From positions 1 through 64,000 of the forward strand of contig NZ_MCGB01000092.1 of NCBI RefSeq assembly GCF_001699815.1: a stretch of 64,000 nt of DNA, given 5' to 3'. The DNA comes from Ralstonia pickettii. Its GTDB lineage: Bacteria > Pseudomonadota > Gammaproteobacteria > Burkholderiales > Burkholderiaceae. Made by a program: the position numbers and the translations under genes. This document shows positions 8,612-17,501 of this stretch, piece after piece (position 1 is the first letter of the stretch; the number at the start of each line of letters is the position of its first letter). Below the pieces are notes generated by a model. That model was not told where the DNA came from. It did no database searches and saw only the letters and a program-made list of their open reading frames with translations.

Positions 8612-9775
8612 ATGTCCGAAGAAAGCGATCTCGAAAAAACCGAACCAGCCTCTCCGAGGCGCCTCGAGCAGGCGCGCGAGGAAGGCGACGTTCCCAGATC
8701 ACGGGAACTGGCTTCGTTCGCCCTCACGGCAGTGTCCGCGGGTGGTTTGTGGGTGATGGGCGACTCGATTGTGCGGGCAGCGTCGTCCTTTCTGGCGCGC
8801 TGCCTGGAGTTCCACCGCTACAACTACACCAGCGGGCAGGACCAGTGGAACTACGTGACCGGCCAGTTCATGCCGCTGGCCATGACCCTGGGCGGGCTGA
8901 TGCTGATGCTGGTGATTGCCGCGCTGTCGCCGTTGGCGCTCACGCGCGGGGCCATCTCGTTCAAGCCGCTGTCCCCAGACATTTCGCGCCTGTTCAAGCT
9001 GCAGGGGCTGACGCGCATGTTCTCGCTGGAGGGGCTGATGGAGCTGCCCCGCCTGCTGATCAAGCTGTTCCTGATTGCCGGCGTCGGCTGGCTGCTGGTC
9101 CGGTATTACCGGGGTGACCTGATCGAGCTGCCGCAGCAGGACCTGGGCGTTGCCATGCGCGACACCCTGCACGTGGCCGGCGTGGCCTTCCTCTGCATGG
9201 CAGCGGTGATGATGCTGGTGGCGGCCGTGGATGTGCCGCTGTCGTTGTGGCAATACGCGCGCAAGCACCGCATGACCAAGGAAGAAGTGCGCAAGGAGCA
9301 CCGCGAGTCCGAAGGCGATCCGCACGTCAAGGGCCGCATCCGCAACCTGCAGCGCCAGGCCGCCCAGCGCCGGATGATGGCCGACGTGCCCAAGGCCGAT
9401 GTGATCGTCACCAACCCAACGCACTACGCCGTGGCGCTGCGCTATTCCGAAAAGGAAGGCGGCGCGCCGCGCGTGCTGGCCAAGGGCGCCGACATGGTGG
9501 CGGCCAAGATCCGCGAGCTGGGCACGGAGCACAAGATTCCCATTCTGGAAGCGCCCCCGCTGGCCCGGGCGCTGTACCGCCACACCGAGATCGGCCACCA
9601 GATTCCCGAGGCGCTTTACGCCGCCGTGGCCGAAGTGCTCGCCTATGTCTACCAGTTGCGCCGCCTGCATCAGGTGGGCGGCCGAGTGCCGGTGCGCCCG
9701 ACCGACCTGCCGGTGCCTGCCGAGTTGGACCCGGGGCCACAGCCCGGCCCGGACGACGAGCCCGAAGACGCATAA
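8612..9775 (+). CDS. flhB: Flagellar export switch protein FlhB
   Basis: FlhB is the membrane protein of the flagellar type III export gate that switches substrate class from rod/hook to filament. The 387 residues show four TM segments (about residues 30-210), the conserved cytoplasmic linker TKEEVRKEHRESEGDP, and the autocleavage motif NPTH near residue 268 followed by YAVALRY. The C-terminal tail is rich in Pro and acidic residues. There is no clear Shine-Dalgarno before ATG 8612. flhA does not follow immediately; a 293-base spacer intervenes. Confidence 0.96.
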   Translation: MSEESDLEKTEPASPRRLEQAREEGDVPRSRELASFALTAVSAGGLWVMGDSIVRAASSFLARCLEFHRYNYTSGQDQWNYVTGQFMPLAMTLGGLMLMLVIAALSPLALTRGAISFKPLSPDISRLFKLQGLTRMFSLEGLMELPRLLIKLFLIAGVGWLLVRYYRGDLIELPQQDLGVAMRDTLHVAGVAFLCMAAVMMLVAAVDVPLSLWQYARKHRMTKEEVRKEHRESEGDPHVKGRIRNLQRQAAQRRMMADVPKADVIVTNPTHYAVALRYSEKEGGAPRVLAKGADMVAAKIRELGTEHKIPILEAPPLARALYRHTEIGHQIPEALYAAVAEVLAYVYQLRRLHQVGGRVPVRPTDLPVPAELDPGPQPGPDDEPEDA

Positions 9776-10068
9776 AGTGCCGCCCGCCGAGTAAAGAGCT
9801 CCACGCGCCGAGCTCCGAGCTCGGATCGCCGAGCAAAAAGCATCGCCCTCGACACTTTTTGCATGGCGAACGGCTGTTTGAGGCTCGCGCATGTCTCGCT
9901 TGGCGTGCAATTTCGCCCAAACGGCGCCACTGGCCGCTTCCACACCCCCCGGTGGGAGGGTATTCCAAAGAAAAGCCGCCTTTTGGGCGGCTTTCTCACG
10001 TCTTCGATTTGGCGGCGCGCCCGGCAAGATGGCATCCATCGAAAAGCCCCCCGCTGCACGCCCCGCCA
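9776..10068. other. Non-coding spacer between flhB and flhA with hairpins and CGCCGAG repeats
   Basis: This gap carries several copies of a CGCCGAG-like unit (near 9785, 9807 and 9826), GAGCTC palindromes, an inverted repeat GCAAAAAG (9833-9840) with CTTTTTGC (9855-9862), and a terminator-like hairpin at 9972-9994. No plausible protein is encoded. The flhA reading frame is open back through the spacer into the flhB region, but that is a frame shadow. Confidence 0.6.
9972..9994. terminator. Hairpin with 9-bp stem, possible bidirectional terminator
   Basis: AAAGCCGCC (9972-9980) pairs perfectly with GGCGGCTTT (9986-9994) around TTTTG. On the plus strand it ends in TTTCTC, and on the minus strand in TTTTCTTT. 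It may end or attenuate transcription between flhB and flhA. Confidence 0.55.
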
Positions 10069-12195
10069 ATGAACGCCGCACTGCTCCGAGTCACCGACAT
10101 CCTGCGCAAGGGCGACTACCGCTCCGCCGCGGGCCCGGTGCTCATCATCCTGATCCTGGCGATGATGGTGCTGCCATTGCCGCCGTTCATCCTGGACCTG
10201 CTGTTCACCTTCAACATCGCGCTGTCGATCATCGTGCTGCTGATCAGCATGCACACGCTCAAGCCGCTGGATTTCTCGTCGTTCCCGAGCATCCTGCTGA
10301 TCACCACGCTGATGCGGCTGTCGCTGAACGTGGCGTCCACGCGTGTAGTGCTGATGGAAGGCCACACCGGCCCCGACGCCGCCGGCAAGGTGATCGAGGC
10401 GTTTGGCCACTTCCTCGTGGGCGGCAACTACACCGTCGGCATCGTGCTGTTCGTCATCCTGGTGATCATCAACTTCATGGTGATCAGCAAGGGCGCGGGC
10501 CGGATCGCCGAGGTCAGCGCGCGCTTCACGCTCGATGCGATGCCCGGTAAGCAGATGGCCATCGACGCCGACCTGAACGCCGGCCTCATCCGTGAAGACG
10601 AAGCCCGCAGGCGCCGCACGGAGATCGCCCAGGAAGCCGAATTCTTCGGCTCCATGGACGGTGCCAGCAAGTTCGTGCGCGGCGACTCGGTGGCGGGTAT
10701 CGCCATCCTGTTGATCAACATCGTCGGCGGCCTGGCGGTGGGCGTGCTCCAGCACGGCATGGACGTGGGCCACGCGGCCACCAACTACACGCTGCTGACC
10801 ATCGGCGACGGCCTGGTCGCGCAGATTCCCGCGCTGGTGATCTCCACCGCGGCGGGCATCATGGTCAGCCGCGTCTCCACCGACAAGGACGTCGGCCAGC
10901 AACTGTCGAGCGAGCTGTTTGCCATGCCGACGGTGCTGATGACCACCGCCGGCGTGCTGGGCCTGCTGGGCCTGGTGCCGGGCATGCCGCACTTCCCGTT
11001 CATCCTGTTTGGGGGCGGCCTTGGCTATCTGGGCTGGTACCTGAAGAAGAAGCGCGAAGTGCCCGAGATCGAGCCCGTGCTGCAGGCCATTGCCCCGGTG
11101 GATACGCCCGAAGCGAGCTGGGACGACGTGTCGTGGGTCGACGTGCTGGGCCTGGAAATCGGTTACCGCTTGATCCCGCTGGTCGACAAGAGCCAGGACG
11201 GCGAGCTGCTGCGCCGCATCAAGGGCATCCGCAAGAAATTCACGCAGGACATGGGCTTCCTGGCGCCGGTGGTGCATATCCGCGACAACCTGGAGCTGGG
11301 CCCATCGTCGTACCGCATCACGCTCAAGGGCGTGGAGATCGGCCACGGCGAGGTGCAGCAGGGCAAGTTCCTGGCCATCAATCCGGGCGGCCAGGATGGC
11401 ATGGGCGGTCATGGCGGCATGGGTGGCCTCGGTGGTCGACTGGGCACGCAACTGCCCGGCACGCCCACCGTGGACCCGACCTTTGGCCTGCCGGCCATGT
11501 GGATCACCGCCGATGTGCGCGATCGCGCGCAGGCCGAGGGCTACACCGTGGTCGATTGCAGCACCGTCATCGCCACCCACGTCAATCAGTTGATTTACAC
11601 CCATAGCACCGAGCTTCTCGGCCGTTTGGAAGTCCAGCAGTTGCTCGATCATTTGGGCAAGGAAGCACCGAAGCTGGTCGAAGACGTTGTACCCAAGCTG
11701 TTGCCCGTCGCGACCGTGCAGAAGGTGCTGCAGAACCTGCTGGACGAAGGCCTGCATATCCGCGATATCCGCACCATCGTCGAGACGCTGGCGGAACACG
11801 GAGGCAGGACGCAAGACCCCGCCGAACTCACCGCCGCCGTGCGTGTGGCGCTGGGCCGGGCGATTGCCCAGCAGCTCTTCCCGAACAAGACCGAAATGCA
11901 GGTCGTCACGCTTGACCCGAATCTGGAGAACATCTTGCTGCAAAGCGTCGTTGGCTCTAACGCCGGCCCGATCGAACCGCAACTGGCCGACTCGCTCATG
12001 CAGGCGGCAGCGGACTCGTCGCGGCAGCACGAACAGATGGGTCAGACGGGCGTCCTGCTCGTGCCGCCCGCACTGCGCCCGATGCTTGCCCGCCTGTTCA
12101 AGCGTGCCGCACCGAGCCTGCGCGTGCTGTCGCACGCAGAAATTCCGGATCACCGAACGATTAAGGTTGTCGCCATGCTTGGAGGCCGCGCATGA
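10069..12195 (+). CDS. flhA: Flagellar export gate protein FlhA
   Basis: FlhA is the large membrane subunit of the flagellar export gate, with a C-terminal nonameric ring that docks chaperone-substrate complexes. ATG 10069 is chosen because family homology begins at ALLRVTDILRKGDY. The product is 708 residues. N-terminal TM helices, the FHIPEP signature region (about residues 130-200, with MPGKQMAIDADLNAG) and the cytoplasmic domain are present. An unusual Gly/Met/His-rich stretch (GGQDGMGGHGGMGGLGGRLG) sits near residues 440-460, where homologues have a short loop. The stop overlaps the flhF start. Confidence 0.96.
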   Translation: MNAALLRVTDILRKGDYRSAAGPVLIILILAMMVLPLPPFILDLLFTFNIALSIIVLLISMHTLKPLDFSSFPSILLITTLMRLSLNVASTRVVLMEGHTGPDAAGKVIEAFGHFLVGGNYTVGIVLFVILVIINFMVISKGAGRIAEVSARFTLDAMPGKQMAIDADLNAGLIREDEARRRRTEIAQEAEFFGSMDGASKFVRGDSVAGIAILLINIVGGLAVGVLQHGMDVGHAATNYTLLTIGDGLVAQIPALVISTAAGIMVSRVSTDKDVGQQLSSELFAMPTVLMTTAGVLGLLGLVPGMPHFPFILFGGGLGYLGWYLKKKREVPEIEPVLQAIAPVDTPEASWDDVSWVDVLGLEIGYRLIPLVDKSQDGELLRRIKGIRKKFTQDMGFLAPVVHIRDNLELGPSSYRITLKGVEIGHGEVQQGKFLAINPGGQDGMGGHGGMGGLGGRLGTQLPGTPTVDPTFGLPAMWITADVRDRAQAEGYTVVDCSTVIATHVNQLIYTHSTELLGRLEVQQLLDHLGKEAPKLVEDVVPKLLPVATVQKVLQNLLDEGLHIRDIRTIVETLAEHGGRTQDPAELTAAVRVALGRAIAQQLFPNKTEMQVVTLDPNLENILLQSVVGSNAGPIEPQLADSLMQAAADSSRQHEQMGQTGVLLVPPALRPMLARLFKRAAPSLRVLSHAEIPDHRTIKVVAMLGGRA

Positions 12196-14090
12196 AAATG
12201 CATCGATTTACCGGACTGACGTCGCGTGACGTGTTGCGCAAGGTCCGCGACCAACTGGGCGATGGCGCTCTGATCCTGTCGAACCGTGCCATTCCGGGCG
12301 GCATCGAGATCATCGCGGCATCCGATTCGCACGTGGATGCGCTGGTCGATACGCAGTCGTCGGCACCCAAGACGGCACAGCGCCGCCCGATGGCTCCGGC
12401 TCCGATTCCCGAGCCCGCACCGATTGCCGCTGCAACCGCAGCCGTCGCCGCCGCTCACGCTCCCGCTGAAGAGGCCGCGCAGGCCGAGGCCCCGGCACCC
12501 AACGCACTGGCCCGTCTGCGTAACCGCTTCATTGCTTCGCGCCGCGCTCCCGCACAGGAAGACGCACCGGCAGCGCCGGCTGCTCCCGTGGCCAAGCCGG
12601 CCGGCCGCACGCTGCAAACGCGCGTGGACGACGACGTGGCGTTTGGCGAAGAAGATGCGCTGGCCGCGTCCACCCGCATGCTGGCGGGCCTGTCGCTCGA
12701 CCGTGCCAATGCCGAGGTTGCCCAATCTGCGGCGCAGGCCCTGGCCAGCACCGCCCAGTTCATCGCCCGCCGCAGCACGGTGGAAGACGACCAGCCGGAA
12801 ATGGAATCGACCGCCCGCTTTGCCGCACGTCGTGAGCAGGCACGCGAACAGGATGACCGCCCGGTCACGCTGCGCAGCTTTACCGAGCGCGTGGAAGCGC
12901 AGGCGCGCACCCTCCGTGCAGAACAGCAGAAGACTGAGGCGCCCATGAAGGCGCGCATCGAGGCGCAAGCCGAGGCAGGCACGTCGTCCGACATTTTCGT
13001 CCGCGTGGAGGACACGATGGTCAAGCCCGAAGCCCCGCGTGATGACGTGAGCCTGCAGCGTTCGGCCTTCCAGGCCGACGTGAAGGAAAGCATCCGTGCC
13101 GAGACCGACGTGATGACCCGCCGCATGGTTGGCGAGATCGAAACGCTCAAGAGCACGCTGAACGACGCCATGTCGAGCCTGGCCTCGCTGGGCGTGAAGT
13201 TGGGCGACCCGGTGCGTACGCGCCTGTTCCAGACCATGCTCAACGCAGGGTTCTCGGCGCAGCTCACGCGCTACGTGCTGGAGAACATGCCGCAGCACGA
13301 CGCGTATGAAGGTGCGCTGGACTTCGTGCAGCGCGCGATTGAAAAGAACCTGAGCACCGTGTCGGACGAGAACAGCCTGCTCGACCAGGGCGGCGTGTTT
13401 GCCCTGATGGGCCCGACCGGCGTGGGCAAGACCACCACGACCGCCAAGCTGGCCGCGCGCTTCGTGCTGCGCCATGGCGCATCGCGCGTGGCACTGCTCT
13501 CAACCGACAGCTACCGGATCGGCGGCCACGAGCAACTGCGCATCTACGGCAAGATCCTGGGCGTCTCGGTGCATGCCGTGAAAGACGCGCAAGACCTGAG
13601 CCTGGCGCTGAACGACCTGCGCGAGAAGCACGTGGTGCTGATCGACACCATCGGCATGAGCCAGCGTGACCGCGCCGTGTCCGAGCAGATGGCGATGCTG
13701 CATGCCGTGGGCCCGTCGATCAAGCGCCTGCTGCTGCTCAACGCTGCCAGCAACGGCAAGACGCTCGATGAGGTCGTGGGCGCCTACCGCGACGCCAACC
13801 TGGCCGGCTGCATCCTGACCAAGATCGACGAGGCTGCCTCGGTGGGCCACGCGATGGACGTGATGATCCGCCGCCGCTTGCCGCTGCACTACGTGTCGTA
13901 CGGCCAGCGTGTGCCGGAAGACATTGCAGTGCCGAACAAGAAGCTGCTGATCCACCGCTCGTTCCGGGCCGGTGCAGAGCAGTCGTCGTTCTCGCTGGAT
14001 TCGGATGAATCGTTACTCGTGGCGCAAGGCGCGGTGTTACGCAACGCAGGCAACCGCGAACCCGGCCTGGCCGCTTTCGATTTCGCCTGA
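12192..14090 (+). CDS. flhF: Flagellar SRP-like GTPase FlhF
   Basis: FlhF is an SRP-family GTPase that sets polar flagellar position and number. The 632 residues have an N-terminal B domain (MKMHRFTGLTSRDVLRKVRDQLG), a long Ala/Pro/Gln-rich linker (about 60-330), an N domain, and the G domain with G1 GPTGVGKTT near residue 408, LLSTDSYRIGGHEQL, the G3-like DTIGMSQRD and TKIDEA. It starts within the flhA stop (ATGA) after GGAGG, and flhG follows 15 bases after its end. Confidence 0.95.
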   Translation: MKMHRFTGLTSRDVLRKVRDQLGDGALILSNRAIPGGIEIIAASDSHVDALVDTQSSAPKTAQRRPMAPAPIPEPAPIAAATAAVAAAHAPAEEAAQAEAPAPNALARLRNRFIASRRAPAQEDAPAAPAAPVAKPAGRTLQTRVDDDVAFGEEDALAASTRMLAGLSLDRANAEVAQSAAQALASTAQFIARRSTVEDDQPEMESTARFAARREQAREQDDRPVTLRSFTERVEAQARTLRAEQQKTEAPMKARIEAQAEAGTSSDIFVRVEDTMVKPEAPRDDVSLQRSAFQADVKESIRAETDVMTRRMVGEIETLKSTLNDAMSSLASLGVKLGDPVRTRLFQTMLNAGFSAQLTRYVLENMPQHDAYEGALDFVQRAIEKNLSTVSDENSLLDQGGVFALMGPTGVGKTTTTAKLAARFVLRHGASRVALLSTDSYRIGGHEQLRIYGKILGVSVHAVKDAQDLSLALNDLREKHVVLIDTIGMSQRDRAVSEQMAMLHAVGPSIKRLLLLNAASNGKTLDEVVGAYRDANLAGCILTKIDEAASVGHAMDVMIRRRLPLHYVSYGQRVPEDIAVPNKKLLIHRSFRAGAEQSSFSLDSDESLLVAQGAVLRNAGNREPGLAAFDFA

Positions 14091-14105
14091 CAAGGGGGCG
14101 CGACC

Positions 14106-14897
14106 ATGACGACGCCATTCGCCAAGGATCAAGCCGCAGGGCTGCGGCGCATGCTCGGTCATGCCGCTGCCCGCCGGGTGCTGGTGATCGGTGCGGAAGA
14201 GCAGGTCGATGACTTTGTCGACAACCTGCGCATCGCGCTGTCCGCCATGGGCCGCGACACGGCCGTAGTGAACGCCCAGACCATGCTCGCCATGCCCGGC
14301 GTGCTCGAGCAGTACGACGAGACGGCGGATGTGACGCTCGTGGCCGCGCATTTTGGCACCCGGGCGCTGAGCACCGTGGCTGAAGCGTGCGACGACGTGC
14401 TGCTGACCTTCTCGGATGGTCCGGAAGGCCTCAAGAGCGCGTACACGCTACTCAAGAAAACCGCCGTGCTGCAAGGCAGCGCTGGCATCCGCACCGTGGT
14501 GTGCGGCGCGCACTCGGTGGATTCCGCCGTGCGCGTGTTCGGCAACCTGGCCAACACCGTGGGCCAGTACCTGAACACCCGTATCGATTTCGCCGGCTAC
14601 CTCCCTGAGGACCGGCACGTAGAACTCGCGCTCTCGCTCGGCAAGCCCGTGGCGAGTGCGTTTCCCGCATCGCCTTCGGCCATGGCCTTCCGCCAGCTTG
14701 CCGAAGAAATGTTGAGCTGGGCCAGCGCCGAGGCCCAAGCCGGTGATGGCAGTGTGCCGTCGCGGGTGGTCATGTCGGCGCGGGCACCGGCACAGCCGGC
14801 AGATGAATCGGCGCAGGCAACGTCAATGTCGGCATCGACAGCGACAGCGACAGCGACACCCGGCGCCACCGCACGCGCGGCCGAATTGGTTTATTGA
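14106..14897 (+). CDS. flhG: Degenerate FlhG/FleN-like flagellar number regulator
   Basis: The position between flhF and fliA and the N-terminal motif KDQAAGLRRML (the DQAxxLR helix that stimulates FlhF GTPase) identify this as FlhG. The 263-residue protein keeps the MinD-like fold pattern (VLVIGAEEQVDDFVDNLRIAL, DVTLVAAHFG, GIRTVVCGA, YLPED). However, the Walker A loop GKGGVGKT is replaced by GAEEQVDD, and the catalytic aspartates of the deviant Walker and switch motifs are not evident. The Ala/Thr/Ser-rich C-terminal tail (about 215-255) is low complexity. It probably cannot hydrolyse ATP and may act only as an FlhF partner. Confidence 0.8.
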   Translation: MTTPFAKDQAAGLRRMLGHAAARRVLVIGAEEQVDDFVDNLRIALSAMGRDTAVVNAQTMLAMPGVLEQYDETADVTLVAAHFGTRALSTVAEACDDVLLTFSDGPEGLKSAYTLLKKTAVLQGSAGIRTVVCGAHSVDSAVRVFGNLANTVGQYLNTRIDFAGYLPEDRHVELALSLGKPVASAFPASPSAMAFRQLAEEMLSWASAEAQAGDGSVPSRVVMSARAPAQPADESAQATSMSASTATATATPGATARAAELVY

Positions 14898-14905
14898 GGC
14901 GCAGC

Positions 14906-15667
14906 ATGAACGAAGCGTCAAAGGCAGGCATGGATATGTACACCGCAACCGGTCGCAAGACCAAGTCCGACGAGATGGCCACGTACGCACCCCTGGTGCG
15001 CCGCATTGCCAACCAGATGATGGTCAAGCTGCCGGCCAGCGTTGAGCTGGACGACCTGATCCAGGCCGGCATGATGGGCTTGCTCGATGCGCTGTCGCGC
15101 TATGAGGAAACGCAGGGCGTGCAGTTCGAGTTCTACGCGGCCCAGCGTATTCGCGGCGCGATCCTGGACGAACTGCGCGGCTCGGATTGGCTGCCGCGCG
15201 GCCTGCGCCGCAACGCGCGCACGATCGAGCAGGCAATCCAGAAGCTGCAGCAGCAGAAGGGCCGCGCGCCCACCGAAACCGAGATTGCCGTAGCGCTGGG
15301 CATGTCGCTGGCCGAATATCAGAAGCAACTGGTCGACCTGCAAGGCAGCCAGTTGCTGTATTACGAAGATTTCGACCGTGAAGACGCTGACGCCTTCATC
15401 GAGAACCGCGCACCCGAGAACGACGCCACGCCGCTGGACCAACTGCTAGACCACGACCTGCGCGAATCGGTTGTCGCTGCCATCGAGGGACTGCCCGAGC
15501 GCGAGAAGCTGATGATGAGCCTCTACTACGAGCAGGATCTGAACCTGCGTGAAATCGGCGCCGTGATGGGCGTGTCGGAATCGCGCGTGTGCCAGATCCA
15601 CAGCCAGGCGATTGCCCGCATCCGTTCGCGCCTGCGCGATCGCGCATGGCTGCCGACGCCGACCTGA
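14906..15667 (+). CDS. fliA: Flagellar sigma factor FliA (sigma28)
   Basis: FliA directs RNA polymerase to late flagellar promoters. ATG 14906 is preceded by GAGG at 14896 inside the flhG stop region, and a TTG at 14894 is a worse alternative. The 253 residues contain region 2 (YAPLVRRIANQMMVKLPASVELDDLIQ split as usual, then YAAQRIRGAILDELR), region 3 (LPRGLRRNARTIEQAI) and region 4 with the helix-turn-helix LREIGAVMGVSESRVCQIHSQA near the end. It is the last gene before a strong terminator. Confidence 0.96.
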   Translation: MNEASKAGMDMYTATGRKTKSDEMATYAPLVRRIANQMMVKLPASVELDDLIQAGMMGLLDALSRYEETQGVQFEFYAAQRIRGAILDELRGSDWLPRGLRRNARTIEQAIQKLQQQKGRAPTETEIAVALGMSLAEYQKQLVDLQGSQLLYYEDFDREDADAFIENRAPENDATPLDQLLDHDLRESVVAAIEGLPEREKLMMSLYYEQDLNLREIGAVMGVSESRVCQIHSQAIARIRSRLRDRAWLPTPT

Positions 15668-15762
15668 TATGAGGTCGGCTGAGAGCTGCTAACAAAACCC
15701 TCTGCTTCACTGGGTTGGATGGCGGCTCTTGGTCCCAGCTTTACCTGCCAGGTATTTCTACT

Positions 15763-15799
15763 GCGCGGTCAGCGACTCATGTCGCGGCCGCGCTTTTTC
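15763..15799 (+). terminator. Rho-independent terminator after fliA
   Basis: Two-part stem: GCGCGG (15763-15768) with CCGCGC (15788-15793) and GCGAC (15772-15776) with GTCGC (15781-15785), a TCAT loop, then TTTTTC. Its location 96 bases after fliA fits the end of the flagellar transcript. Confidence 0.8.
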
Positions 15800-15905
15800 T
15801 TTGGGGCCTCGGTCACGAGGCACGCTTGGAGGCGTGAAACAGGTAGATCACGGCGCACATGCGTTTCAGAACGCAAAATATGTACACAAAAAACGTATGT
15901 AATTG

Positions 15906-15935
15906 TTGACAGAAAAATGGCGCCCCTCCAAGATT
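15906..15935 (+). promoter_or_regulatory. Candidate sigma70 promoter of the NCS2 permease
   Basis: A perfect -35 TTGACA (15906-15911) is followed after 18 bases by AAGATT (15930-15935) as a weak -10. It lies about 110 bases upstream of the permease start. Confidence 0.45.
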
Positions 15936-16045
15936 CCGGCAAATACGCGGCATCACGCCGCATGAATGCCGGCGGATGGAACCCGCCCCATCCGCCTAAA
16001 GCACGCTCCCGGCATTGACACGGGGGCGGCCCCAGGAGACAGACA

Positions 16046-17473
16046 ATGCGCCAATCCCCCGGCCAACCCACGCCTTCTTCGTCAACAATCGCCGACACCG
16101 TTGCCGATCCCGTCAACGAGTTCCTGCCGCTGCCGCGCCTGTTCGCGCTTGGCCTGCAACACCTGCTGGTGATGTACGCCGGGGCGATTGCCGTGCCGCT
16201 GATTGTCGGCAATGCGCTCGGCCTCTCGAAGAGCGATCTCTCGTATCTCGTCAATTGCGACCTGTTTGCGGCTGGGATCGGCACGCTGATCCAATCGCTC
16301 GGCTTCCTGATTTTCGGGATCCGCCTGCCGGTCATGATGGGCGTCACGTTTGCGGCGGTTGCCCCGATGATCGCCATCGGTGTGGAGCCCGGCATGGGGC
16401 TGCCCGGCATCTTCGGGGCGTCGATCGTTTCCGGCGTGTTCGGCATTGCCGTTGCACCGCTGATGGGGCGGCTGCTGGGCCTGTTCCCGCGCGTGGTGAC
16501 GGGCACGGTCATCATGCTGATCGGCTTTTCGCTGCTGAGCGTAGGGATCAACTGGGCCGCGGGCGGCCAGCAGATGATTCCGCAGGTGGTGGACGGCGTG
16601 CGCCACATGGTGCCGAACCCGGCGTTTGGCGATCCGTTCGGCCTCGCCATTGCGGCGCTGGTGCTGGTGACGATCCTGCTGCTGACCAAGTTCGGCAACG
16701 CACTGCTGTGCAACATCGCTGTGCTGCTGGGCATCGTCACGGGCACGCTTGTCGCGGCGGCGTTCGGCAAGGTGTCAATGGCCGATGCGAGCGCTGCGCC
16801 GCTGATGACGCTGGTGACGCCGTTCTACTTCGGCATGCCGAAGTTCGAGCTGTCGGCCATCATCTCGATGTGCATCGTGATCGTGATCACGCTGGTGGAA
16901 TCGACTGGCATGTTCCTCGCGCTGGCGCACGTGGTGGGCAAGCCGATCTCGCGCAACGAACTGACCAATGGCCTGCGTGCCGACGGTCTGGCGACGGTCG
17001 TGGCCGGTGTGTTCAATACGTTCCCGCATACGTCGTTCTCGCAGAACATCGGGCTGGTGTCGATCACGGGCGTGCGGTCGCGCTACGTGGCGGCCGCCGG
17101 CGGTGTGCTGCTGATCGTGCTGGGGCTGTTTCCGAAGCTGTCTTACGTGGTGGCATCGGTGCCGCAATACGTGCTGGGCGGCGCGGGCATCGTGATGTTC
17201 GGCATGGTGGCCGCAGCCGGTATCCGCATGCTGGGCATGGTCGATTTCCAACAGCAGCGCCACAACCTGCTGATCATCGCGGTGTCGGTGGGCTTTGGCA
17301 TGATGCCGACGCTGGCGCCGGCCTTCTTCCATCACTTCCCGGACTGGACGCGCCCGATCACCCACAGCGGCATCGTAATGGGCACGCTGGTGGCCGTTGT
17401 GCTGAACGCCTGGTTCAACGGCATTCGCGGCTCGCACGAAGTGATACATGGCGAGGCCGCAGCCGCACATTGA
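16046..17473 (+). CDS. NCS2-family purine (xanthine/urate type) permease
   Basis: This 475-residue integral membrane symporter belongs to the nucleobase:cation symporter-2 family. It has about 12-14 hydrophobic segments, the ESTGMF motif of TM8 (near residue 290), and NTFPHTSFSQNIGLVSITGV near 328, a signature of xanthine/uric-acid rather than uracil transporters. AGGAGA lies 8 bases before ATG. There are no purine-catabolism genes next to it, so the substrate assignment is by motif only. It converges on galM. Confidence 0.9.
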   Translation: MRQSPGQPTPSSSTIADTVADPVNEFLPLPRLFALGLQHLLVMYAGAIAVPLIVGNALGLSKSDLSYLVNCDLFAAGIGTLIQSLGFLIFGIRLPVMMGVTFAAVAPMIAIGVEPGMGLPGIFGASIVSGVFGIAVAPLMGRLLGLFPRVVTGTVIMLIGFSLLSVGINWAAGGQQMIPQVVDGVRHMVPNPAFGDPFGLAIAALVLVTILLLTKFGNALLCNIAVLLGIVTGTLVAAAFGKVSMADASAAPLMTLVTPFYFGMPKFELSAIISMCIVIVITLVESTGMFLALAHVVGKPISRNELTNGLRADGLATVVAGVFNTFPHTSFSQNIGLVSITGVRSRYVAAAGGVLLIVLGLFPKLSYVVASVPQYVLGGAGIVMFGMVAAAGIRMLGMVDFQQQRHNLLIIAVSVGFGMMPTLAPAFFHHFPDWTRPITHSGIVMGTLVAVVLNAWFNGIRGSHEVIHGEAAAAH

Positions 17474-17501
17474 GCATCCAACGCCCGCGCTTCAACGCGG
17501 C

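Larger units (their letters stand above)
15668..16045. other. Intergenic region: fliA terminator and permease promoter
   Basis: The 378 bases hold the fliA terminator (15763-15799), an AT-richer tract near 15875-15920 with a candidate sigma70 promoter (15906-15935), and the AGGAGA ribosome site of the following permease just before 16046. No coding sequence was seen. Confidence 0.6.

Noticed and set aside
9670-12153. 827-codon minus-strand open frame over flhA
   Set aside because: Shadow of flhA, with no domain and a His/Gln/Asp-rich composition.
9247-12195. A 982-residue flhB-overlapping extension of flhA
   Set aside because: FlhA homology begins only at ATG 10069; the upstream part runs out of frame through flhB and the hairpin spacer.
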